Source of the DNA: Betaproteobacteria bacterium
Lineage (GTDB): Bacteria > Pseudomonadota > Gammaproteobacteria > Burkholderiales > Burkholderiaceae_C
Assembly (NCBI GenBank): GCA_009925955.1
Contig: RFPX01000082.1
Location: 1-6,089, forward strand
DNA: 6,089 bases
Reading direction: 5' to 3'
The notes beneath the pieces were generated by a model that was given only the letters and a program-made list of their open reading frames with translations, had not been told where the DNA came from and made no database searches. This document shows, in pieces, positions 1 to 5,512 of this stretch. Both the position numbers and the translations under genes were made by a program. Every line of letters begins with the position of its first letter. Within the stretch, counting starts at the first letter, position 1.

Positions 1-387
1 ATCAACTGGTGGCGTGAACGCTCGCCCTCGCCCGACGGCATCAGCGCGTGCGCACCCGTGCGCGCCTTGGCCGAAATCTACGCCTTGATGGTCTACCACC
101 GCCAAGCCGAGTGCGATGAGGTGAGCATGCCCGCAAAGGCCAAACAGGCCTGGCTGGAGTGGTACGCCAGCACTCCGGACGCACCGTGCATTGCCATTTG
201 CTCTACGAGCCAAGGCGACGATGTGTGCAAGGGCTGTGGCCGCACCTTCGACGAGGTGCAGCACTGGACCAGCATGAGCCCGGCGCAAAAGCGCAGCACC
301 TGGCGCCGCATCACCATGGAAGGCACGGCCTGGCGGTTCAACCGCTATGCCGAGCGGGTCACGGCTGCGGGCGAGACGGCCCCGTGA
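1..387 (+). CDS. DUF3717-DUF1289 small cysteine-rich protein, 5' truncated
   Basis: The reading frame is open from base 1 and ends at TGA 385-387, giving 128 visible residues. The true start lies left of the window, since the first visible residues INWWRERSPSPDG already look like the inside of a DUF3717 domain. That domain covers about residues 1-55 and includes the conserved-looking stretch RALAEIYALM. Residues 62-105 match DUF1289: PCIAIC, then a CKGCGRTFDEV block and a W..M segment followed by W.RI. Cysteines 63, 67, 76 and 79 have the spacing of a small zinc or iron site; metal binding is inferred. The molecular function of both families is unknown to me. The stop overlaps the GTG start of the MATE gene in a GTGA arrangement, which suggests translational coupling and an operon. 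An internal ATG at 148 would drop the DUF3717 part, so I read it as one protein. Confidence 0.85.
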   Translation: MNWWRERSPSPDGISACAPVRALAEIYALMVYHRQAECDEVSMPAKAKQAWLEWYASTPDAPCIAICSTSQGDDVCKGCGRTFDEVQHWTSMSPAQKRSTWRRITMEGTAWRFNRYAERVTAAGETAP

Positions 388-1799
388 GGGCACGCGCCCT
401 GGCCTTCGGCCAAGACACCCAACAGATCGTCAAGCTGGCCTGGCCGGTGCTCGTGGGCCAGTTGGCCGTACTGGCCTTTGGCACCATCGACACGGTGTTG
501 CTGGGGCGCCTGGGCTCGGTCGATTTGGCGGCTCTGGCGGTGGGCTCAGCGGCCTACATCACGGTGTTCGTGGGCCTGATGGGCGTGCTGCTGGCCATCG
601 GGCCCATCGTGGGCCACCTCTATGGTGCGGGCCGCTTGGCCGAGGCGGGCCAGCAGTTCCACCAGGGTGTGTGGCTGGCCTTGGCACTGTCGGTCTTGGG
701 CATCGTTGTGTTGGCCTTTCCCCAGCCCTTCTTGGCATTGGCCAAAGTCGAGGGCGAGGTCGAGCGCGGCATCCGCGGCTACATGGGCGCACTGGCCTTT
801 GCACTGCCCGCAGCGCTGTTGTTCACCGTGTACCGGGGTTTCAATACGGCCATCTCACGACCCAAGGCGGTGATGAACCTGCAGCTGGGGGCGCTGGCGC
901 TCAAGCTGCCGCTGTCTGTGGCCCTGGCCTGGGGGGTGCCGGCCTTGGGCTGGCCGGCCCTGGGGGTGGTGGGCTGCGGCCTGGCCACCGTGATCGTCAT
1001 GTGGCTGCAGTGCGCAGCGGCTGCCTGGATTCTGGTGCGTGACCCGCACTACGCACCGTATGCGCTGGTGGGCCGTGGGCTGGATGCACCCAACGGGGCG
1101 ATGCTGCGCGCACAGCTGCGCCTGGGCCTGCCCATGGGGGCGGGCATCCTCATCGAAGTCACAGGCTTCACCTTCATGGCGATCTTTATCGCGCGCTTGG
1201 GCCCACTGCCCGTGGCCGGGCACCAGATCGCGGCCAACCTGGTGGCCATGCTCTTCATGATGCCGCTGGCCCTGGCCAATGCCACCAGCACCTTGGTGGC
1301 CCAGCGCTTGGGCGCGCAGGCACTGCAACAGGCGCGGCACCTGGCCTGGCACGGGGTGCTGTTGGCCTCGATGCTGGCGGTGCTGATGGGGGCACTGGTG
1401 TACGCCGGGCGCACGGCCGTGGCTGGCCTGTACACGCAAGACGCCGCGGTGGCCGCTGCGGCGCTGGTGCTGATGGCGTGGGTGGTGTGGTTTCACCTGG
1501 CCGATGCGCTGCAGACCATGGCCGCCCTGGTGCTGCGAGCCTACCGAGTGGCCACCTTGCCGGTGGTGGTGTATGCCGTGGCGCTGTGGGGCGTGGGCTT
1601 GGGCGGCGGCTACGCCCTGGCCTTTCGCGAGGTGACGCCCGCGTCTTGGCTGCCGTGGGCGGTGGGCGCCTCGGGCTTCTGGGCCAGTGCCACCATCGCT
1701 TTGTGGCTGGCAGCTGTGCTGCTCTTGCTGCTGTTGGCTTGGGTCATGAACCAGAAGCGGCGGGAGGAGTCGGCTCCTGCATCGGCACCGTCAGGATGA
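384..1799 (+). CDS. MATE-family multidrug efflux transporter, NorM-like
   Basis: A 471-residue inner-membrane protein with about 12 hydrophobic segments, the normal MATE length. It should export cationic or aromatic compounds in exchange for Na+ or H+; the substrate is not predictable. Three acidic residues fall where NorM of Vibrio cholerae has its cation-site residues Asp36, Glu255 and Asp371: here D36 in TIDTVLLG (TM1), E258 in LIEVTGF (TM7) and D374 in HLADALQ (TM10). This places it in the NorM branch. The family-typical AGHQIAANLVAMLFMMPLALANA segment is split between residues 278-287 and 288-300. I chose GTG 384 because it starts just before the first amphipathic helix, gives the family length and overlaps the upstream stop by four bases; frame further upstream is a shadow of the DUF1289 gene. 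No strong Shine-Dalgarno site is visible, so coupling is likely. The last 56 bases overlap the convergent kinase gene, and the tail after about residue 455 is polar and non-conserved in character. Confidence 0.93.
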   Translation: MRARALAFGQDTQQIVKLAWPVLVGQLAVLAFGTIDTVLLGRLGSVDLAALAVGSAAYITVFVGLMGVLLAIGPIVGHLYGAGRLAEAGQQFHQGVWLALALSVLGIVVLAFPQPFLALAKVEGEVERGIRGYMGALAFALPAALLFTVYRGFNTAISRPKAVMNLQLGALALKLPLSVALAWGVPALGWPALGVVGCGLATVIVMWLQCAAAAWILVRDPHYAPYALVGRGLDAPNGAMLRAQLRLGLPMGAGILIEVTGFTFMAIFIARLGPLPVAGHQIAANLVAMLFMMPLALANATSTLVAQRLGAQALQQARHLAWHGVLLASMLAVLMGALVYAGRTAVAGLYTQDAAVAAAALVLMAWVVWFHLADALQTMAALVLRAYRVATLPVVVYAVALWGVGLGGGYALAFREVTPASWLPWAVGASGFWASATIALWLAAVLLLLLLAWVMNQKRREESAPASAPSG

Positions 1800-3210
1800 A
1801 GCAGCTGCCGCCGCCCGGGCGCGGCTGCACCTGAACGTCTCCGCCCAAGTGCTGGGCAATTTGCCGCACCAGGGCCAAGCCCAGCCCGACACCCCCTTCG
1901 CTCTCGGCGTGTCCAGGCAGACGGTAGAAGGGCTCGAAGATGCGTTGCGCCTCATGCAGCGGCACGCCCGGCCCGCGGTCCAAGACGCGCAACTCGGCCA
2001 TGAGCCGGCCCTGCGCCCGGGCATGACGCAACTCACACTCCACCATGCCTTGTCCGTAGCGCCGTGCGTTTTCAAGCAGGTTGCGCACCGCGCGGCGCAG
2101 CAGCCGCTCCTCGCCCCACACCGGCGTGACACCCTCGGCCACGGTGAGATCGGCCTGGCTGCGCGCGGCCTCTTCAGCCACGGTGGCCAAGAGGTCAACC
2201 GCATGGCCATGACCAGCAGGGCCTGGCGCCATGGCGCTGGGCTGCCCCACCTGCGCCTGCAGGCGGCTGGACAACAAGAGCTCTTCGATCAAGGCGTCCA
2301 ACTCGCGAAGGTTGTGCTCGATTTCCTGGCGCAGGCGTTGGCGCACGGGCGTGTCGGCCGCGTCGGAGGCGTCGGTGTCTTGCAACAAGCCCAGCGCCAC
2401 CTTCAAGCGCGCCAGCGGCGAGCGCAGTTCGTGTGACGCGTTGGCCACCAAGCGTGAATGGGACTGCACCAAGGATTCGATGCGGTCGGCCGCACGGTTG
2501 AAGGAAGCGGCCAACTGCGCGACTTCGTCGCGGCCCGAATCGTCTACCCGGTGGCCCAGTGAGCCACTGCCAAAGCGCTCCACGCCGCGCTGCAGGCCTT
2601 CCAGGCGCCGGGTCAACCGCCTGACCAAAGGATAGGCGCCCAGCGCCACCGCCAGGAACAGTGCGGCCGTCAAGGCGGCCAAGCCGCTGCCCGCACGCCA
2701 AAACTCCAAGGCAGGTAAAGGCCCAGGGCCGGGGCCTGGTCCGTGCCAAGCGCTTGGCCCGCGCAAGGGGCCTGCGCCCTGATCGCCACCGTCGGGCCCA
2801 CCGCGGCGCTCACCGCCGGGCCGAGGGGCGCGCATCATCCACAGCGTGCGCCCGTCATCCAGCGCCAACGGCCACGGCGCGGGCCCTTGTCCATCGGCCT
2901 GGCGTCGCTCGAAGGCGGCGCTGGCGGCAATGCGCCGGCCCTGTGCATCGTCCAACGCCAAGGGCATGCGCAGGCGCTCGGCCCACGCGCGCAGGGCCTC
3001 GGCCTGACGGCCACGGTCTTCATGGGCTTCTGGCAAGGCCTGCGCGATCAACTCGCCCAGCGCGCGAATCCGCTCGCCCCCACCGCCTTGCAACATCAGC
3101 CGCTCGCGTTCCTGCTCCACATGGCGCTGCGCCAACCAACCCGAACCCAGTGCGAACAGGGCCAGCACCACCACCACGGTCAGCCATACGCGCAGGTACA
3201 GCGACCTCAC
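1744..3210 (-). CDS. Sensor histidine kinase, CpxA-like, HAMP-containing
   Basis: A 488-residue inner-membrane kinase. Visible parts in order are: TM1 about 6-26; a periplasmic sensor region about 27-170; TM2 about 172-196; HAMP about 197-248; the H-box with phospho-acceptor H260 in SHELRSPLARL; N-box NLLENARRYG (N377, N381); G1 box DRGPG at 411-415; F-box FEPFY at 426-430; and G2 box GVGLGLAL at 440-447. All catalytic motifs are intact. The periplasmic part ends in an unusual Gly/Pro/Arg-rich stretch (about 128-168) with a GPGPGPGP run just before TM2. The start is GTG 3210, whose GTGA overlaps the regulator stop by four bases, so the two are translated together. It should phosphorylate that regulator. 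The family resemblance is to CpxA/RstB-type kinases and not to KdpD or citrate sensors. The stimulus is unknown; the upstream CpxP-like gene suggests envelope stress or metal. The stop at 1744-1746 lies inside the convergent MATE gene. Confidence 0.93.
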   Translation of the reverse strand: MRSLYLRVWLTVVVVLALFALGSGWLAQRHVEQERERLMLQGGGGERIRALGELIAQALPEAHEDRGRQAEALRAWAERLRMPLALDDAQGRRIAASAAFERRQADGQGPAPWPLALDDGRTLWMMRAPRPGGERRGGPDGGDQGAGPLRGPSAWHGPGPGPGPLPALEFWRAGSGLAALTAALFLAVALGAYPLVRRLTRRLEGLQRGVERFGSGSLGHRVDDSGRDEVAQLAASFNRAADRIESLVQSHSRLVANASHELRSPLARLKVALGLLQDTDASDAADTPVRQRLRQEIEHNLRELDALIEELLLSSRLQAQVGQPSAMAPGPAGHGHAVDLLATVAEEAARSQADLTVAEGVTPVWGEERLLRRAVRNLLENARRYGQGMVECELRHARAQGRLMAELRVLDRGPGVPLHEAQRIFEPFYRLPGHAESEGGVGLGLALVRQIAQHLGGDVQVQPRPGGGSCFILTVPMQEPTPPAASGS

Positions 3211-3956
3211 GTGCGCCCCCTGCGCGCAGGGCTGGACTCGGGTCCGTGCAGACCGTCGCCCGACGCCGAGCGGCGCGCCAGCAGGTAGCCCACCCCCCTC
3301 ACGGTCAACAGGAGCTTGGGCGCGCGCGGGTCGTCTTCGATGACGGCGCGGATGCGCGACACGTGCACATCGATGGAGCGGTCATAGGCTTCCAAGCTGT
3401 GGCCGCGCAAGCTCTCCATGATCTGGTCGCGGCTGAGGACCCGGCCGGCCTGTCGGGCCAAGGCCAGCAGGATGTCGAACTGGTATCCCGTGAGCTCGCA
3501 AGGGTGCCCGCCCCGGCGCACCGCGCGCGCGCCCACATCCAGCTCCAGCTCGCCCACCCGGACCACCTCGGTGGGTGACGGGCCGGGCTGGGCACGGCGC
3601 AACAGTGCGCGGATGCGGGCCAGCAGTTCTCGGGGCTCAAAAGGTTTGGCCAGGTAGTCATCCGCCCCCAGCTCCAAGCCCAGGATGCGGTCGGCCGGGT
3701 CCCCCCGCGCGGTCAGCATGAGGATGGGCAGGCTGCTGGTGCGCGGGCTTTGGCGCCACTCTGCGGTCAGCGCCAAGCCATCCCCATCGGGCAGCATCAC
3801 GTCCATCAGCACCATGTCCGGCGGGTGGCGCACCACCGCCAGGCGGGCCTGTGCCACCGTGGGTGCGTGGTCCACGGCAAACCCGGCTTGACCGAGATAG
3901 TCAGCGACCATCCCGGCCAGTCGGGCGTCGTCTTCAATCAGCAAGAGCCTGTGCAT
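3207..3956 (-). CDS. OmpR/PhoB-family response regulator
   Basis: A 249-residue cytoplasmic transcription factor. The receiver domain (about 1-118) has the acidic pocket E8, D9 and D10, the phospho-acceptor D52 in LMDVMLPDGDG, T82 in MLTARG, and K104 in YLAKPF. The winged-helix DNA-binding domain (about 131-228) shows LTGYQFDILLALA, the recognition-helix segment YDRSIDVHVSRIRAVI and the closing wing VRGVGYLL. The tail of about 20 residues after 228 is low-complexity. The ATG start at 3956 gives the canonical MHRLLLIEDD N-terminus and overlaps the end of the upstream CpxP-like gene by 23 bases; there is no clear Shine-Dalgarno site, so reinitiation is likely. It overlaps the downstream kinase gene by four bases and is its cognate regulator. 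The whole architecture matches CpxR/RstA-type regulators. By analogy it would regulate its own operon from the 4558-4767 gap, but I could not see a clean binding box. Confidence 0.95.
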   Translation of the reverse strand: MHRLLLIEDDARLAGMVADYLGQAGFAVDHAPTVAQARLAVVRHPPDMVLMDVMLPDGDGLALTAEWRQSPRTSSLPILMLTARGDPADRILGLELGADDYLAKPFEPRELLARIRALLRRAQPGPSPTEVVRVGELELDVGARAVRRGGHPCELTGYQFDILLALARQAGRVLSRDQIMESLRGHSLEAYDRSIDVHVSRIRAVIEDDPRAPKLLLTVRGVGYLLARRSASGDGLHGPESSPARRGRT

Positions 3957-4557
3957 GCACGTCGTCGAAGTCCATCAGCTCAGCGCGGCGGTGGCCGCCG
4001 CGGCGTGACCAGTGCTCTGCCAGCAGCCGCCGCTGGTCGGCCTGCAGCACGGCACCGATGTCCACCATGGCCTGCACCATGCGCTTGCCAGCCACGTCGC
4101 GGCGGGCGGCCATGCGGGCGCGCTCGGCCTCCAGTGCTGCAGCGTCCACGCGGTCAGCCGTCCAGGCGGCCACCATGGCCTCTTGGCGCGGACGGCCATC
4201 CTGACGGGCGGCCCGTAGGTCGTCGCGCGCGGCACCGGCGATGCGGCGAATGTCGGCGCGTTGCTGCGGCGTGGCCTTGACCAACTCCAGCGGGCGGTCC
4301 TGCCCTGGGCCCAACAGCATCATCATCGGGCCCATGCCCATGCCCGGCCGATGACCCCGCTCGCCGTGACGCGGGCCATGGCGACCCTGCCCAGGATGGC
4401 CAGGGTGTCCACCGGGGCCAGCAGCCTGCAGCCCGGGCCCTGCAGGCCGGGGCGCCTGGGCCATGAGGCCCTCGGATGCGGTTTGCGCCATGGCTGCGCC
4501 GCACATCAGCGCAGACAGGGACACGGTGCACAGGGCAAGGCGTTTTGCGGTGTTCAT
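3934..4557 (-). CDS. Secreted Spy/CpxP-like (LTXXQ) periplasmic protein
   Basis: A 207-residue protein with a Sec signal peptide: MNTAKR, a hydrophobic core, then AMA before Q25. The mature N-terminal half (about 36-82) is low-complexity and rich in Gly, Pro, His and Met, with H51, H54, H60, H64 and H69 followed by GMGMGPMMML. The C-terminal half (about 88-190) is predicted all-helical and very Arg/Ala-rich, as in the Spy/CpxP chaperone fold. It carries two degenerate copies of the LTXXQ signature: ATPQQ at 95-99 and LQADQ at 171-175. The family comprises periplasmic chaperones and metal or stress sensors that restrain a kinase (CpxP) or bind metal (related CnrX/ZraP types). The ATG at 4557 is preceded by GGAG six bases upstream and begins a good signal peptide; an upstream ATG at 4842 would bury that signal and run over the divergent gene. 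It is the first gene of the operon and overlaps the regulator by 23 bases. Metal binding is inferred from composition only. Confidence 0.85.
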   Translation of the reverse strand: MNTAKRLALCTVSLSALMCGAAMAQTASEGLMAQAPRPAGPGLQAAGPGGHPGHPGQGRHGPRHGERGHRPGMGMGPMMMLLGPGQDRPLELVKATPQQRADIRRIAGAARDDLRAARQDGRPRQEAMVAAWTADRVDAAALEAERARMAARRDVAGKRMVQAMVDIGAVLQADQRRLLAEHWSRRGGHRRAELMDFDDVHAQALAD

Positions 4558-4563
4558 GACGAG

Positions 4564-4567
4564 CTCC
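4564..4567 (-). promoter_or_regulatory. Ribosome binding site of the CpxP-like gene
   Basis: On the minus strand GGAG stands six bases before ATG 4557. It supports this start over the in-frame upstream ATG at 4842. Confidence 0.6.
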
Positions 4568-4751
4568 AGAGGTGATTGTGAACGGGTGTCGGCTGTGACG
4601 GATCCCAACAGCCTGTCACGGCAGTGTGGCGAACCGCTGTAAGGGCTGCGTGGCGGGTTTATGTAGTTTTGTGAAGCGTCACTCTTGAGCTGAGGCAACG
4701 CGTTGTGCGCCTTATTGCCGAACATCCAGGTGTCGTTCAACACCAGCCAAG

Positions 4752-4757
4752 AGGAGG
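4752..4757 (+). promoter_or_regulatory. Ribosome binding site of the BON gene
   Basis: AGGAGG, a near-perfect Shine-Dalgarno sequence, stands ten bases before ATG 4768. This selects that start over the in-frame ATG at 4705, which has no such site. Confidence 0.75.
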
Positions 4758-4767
4758 ACACTGCCAC

Positions 4768-5421
4768 ATGAAAACCGACGCACAACTCAAAAAGGACATC
4801 ACCGATGAACTCGATTGGGAGCCCTCGGTCAATGCCACGCATATCGGGGTTTCAGTGGACCGGGGCGTGGTCACGCTGACCGGTCACATCGACACCTACG
4901 CCGAGAAGGCCGCCATCGAACGGGCCGTACAGCGCGTGCAGGGTGTGCAGGCGCTCGCACTGGAACTGGATGTGAAGCTGGCCCCCAACCATCAGCGCAG
5001 CGACACCGAGCTGGCCCAGATGCTGCAATCGGCCCTGCAGGCCCAAGCCCTGGTGCCCGCCTCCCGTGTGACGCTGAAGGTCGAGCGCGGCTGGGTGACC
5101 TTGTCCGGTGAACTGGACTGGGACTACCAGCGCAGCCAGGCCGAACGCACCGTGCACCAGACCCTGGGCGTGGTGGGTGTGAGCAACCGCATCACGCTCA
5201 AACCCCGAACGGTGCCCACCGACGTCAGCAACCGCATCAAGGATGCCCTGGCGCGCCAAGCGGAACGGGAGGCGCGTGGCATTGAGGTGTCGATCGCGGG
5301 CTCCACCGCCACGCTTCGCGGGGCGGTGCACTCATGGGCCGAGCGCAACGCCGCGCAAGGCGCCGCTTGGTCGGCACCGGGCATCAGCTTGGTGGTCAAC
5401 GAGCTGAGGGTGCAGCCCTGA
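4768..5421 (+). CDS. Protein with three BON domains, no signal peptide
   Basis: A 217-residue protein built of three tandem BON domains at about 4-72, 79-146 and 152-216. Each has the alpha-beta pattern ending in a conserved glycine turn: VTLTGH, VTLSGE and ATLRGA. BON domains occur in OsmY, in secretins and in other envelope proteins, and are thought to bind phospholipid or protein surfaces. OsmY is secreted, but here MKTDAQLKKDITDEL leads straight into the first domain with no signal peptide. The protein is therefore predicted cytoplasmic or exported by an unseen route. The ATG at 4768 was chosen for its AGGAGG ribosome site. The gene is divergent from the CpxP-like/regulator/kinase operon and could share its control, which would fit a role in osmotic or envelope stress; this is inferred from position. 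A GC hairpin follows 28 bases after the stop, so it is probably monocistronic. The exact function is unknown. Confidence 0.9.
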   Translation: MKTDAQLKKDITDELDWEPSVNATHIGVSVDRGVVTLTGHIDTYAEKAAIERAVQRVQGVQALALELDVKLAPNHQRSDTELAQMLQSALQAQALVPASRVTLKVERGWVTLSGELDWDYQRSQAERTVHQTLGVVGVSNRITLKPRTVPTDVSNRIKDALARQAEREARGIEVSIAGSTATLRGAVHSWAERNAAQGAAWSAPGISLVVNELRVQP

Positions 5422-5449
5422 ACCTCGGGGATACGTGAATCTCCCTACG

Positions 5450-5477
5450 CGGCCGGCATGTCCAAGGATGCCGGCCG
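5450..5477 (+). terminator. Strong GC hairpin, probable terminator of the BON gene
   Basis: A perfect 10-bp inverted repeat, CGGCCGGCAT (5450-5459) and ATGCCGGCCG (5468-5477), encloses an 8-base loop. It begins 28 bases after the BON stop. There is no T-run after the stem (GGGGGTACAG follows), so it is not a classical intrinsic terminator on the plus strand. It may end transcription as a T-less hairpin, or protect the 3' end of the BON mRNA. It partly overlaps the proposed promoter of the next gene. Confidence 0.5.
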
Positions 5478-5487
5478 GGGGTACAGT
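5459..5487 (+). promoter_or_regulatory. Candidate sigma-70 promoter of the binding-protein gene
   Basis: TACAGT at 5482-5487 is a good -10 candidate (four of six consensus bases, in a GGG-TACAnT context common in Burkholderiales). A weak -35, TGTCCA at 5459-5464, lies 17 bases upstream. Transcription would start near 5494, leaving a leader of roughly 20 bases before ATG 5513. The -35 sits in the loop of the hairpin at 5450-5477. Confidence 0.35.
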
Positions 5488-5502
5488 GCCGGCGCCTCAT
5501 TC

Positions 5503-5507
5503 GGGAG
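5503..5507 (+). promoter_or_regulatory. Ribosome binding site of the binding-protein gene
   Basis: GGGAG stands five bases before ATG 5513 and supports that start. Confidence 0.5.
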
Positions 5508-5512
5508 TTTGT

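Larger units (their letters stand above)
4558..4767. promoter_or_regulatory. Divergent regulatory region between the two-component operon and the BON gene
   Basis: This 210-base gap is the only place where promoters for both divergent units can lie. It contains the most A/T-rich stretch of the neighbourhood (about 4657-4672). It also holds two identical TTGTGAA heptamers at 4576-4582 and 4669-4675, an inverted repeat GTGAC/GTCAC at 4595-4599 and 4615-4619, and a short imperfect palindrome GTGAAGCGTCAC at 4671-4682. These could be operator half-sites for the OmpR-family regulator encoded in the operon, but this is inference. No convincing -35/-10 pair is visible on either strand, and no CpxR-type GTAAA-N5-GTAAA repeat was found. 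Confidence 0.5.

Noticed and set aside
159..383. Upstream extension of the MATE frame
   Set aside because: It runs in another frame inside the DUF1289 gene, has no transporter-like sequence, and the GTG at 384 gives the normal family length.
855..1496. Minus-strand open frame opposite the MATE gene
   Set aside because: His/Gln/Arg-rich composition typical of an antisense shadow of membrane-protein codons.
1801..1828. GC-rich inverted sequence after the MATE stop as a terminator
   Set aside because: It is imperfect, has no T-run and lies in conserved kinase codons for the GGGSCF motif.
1849..2436. Plus-strand open frame opposite the kinase catalytic region
   Set aside because: It is the antisense shadow of the conserved kinase motifs and has no ribosome site or domain.
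2661..3578. Long plus-strand open frame opposite the kinase and regulator
   Set aside because: Its product is Arg/Ala/Pro-rich with no recognisable domain, as expected for the antisense of high-GC coding DNA; it spans two well-supported genes on the other strand.
4729..4744. Small hairpin GGTGT/ACACC before the BON ribosome site
   Set aside because: Only five base pairs with a six-base loop; too weak to call a regulatory RNA element.
4705..4767. Upstream in-frame ATG for the BON gene
   Set aside because: The added 21 residues look unrelated to BON proteins, and AGGAGG precedes ATG 4768.
4558..4842. Upstream in-frame ATG (4842) for the CpxP-like gene
   Set aside because: It would place a 95-residue non-conserved stretch before a clear signal peptide and overlap the divergent BON gene.
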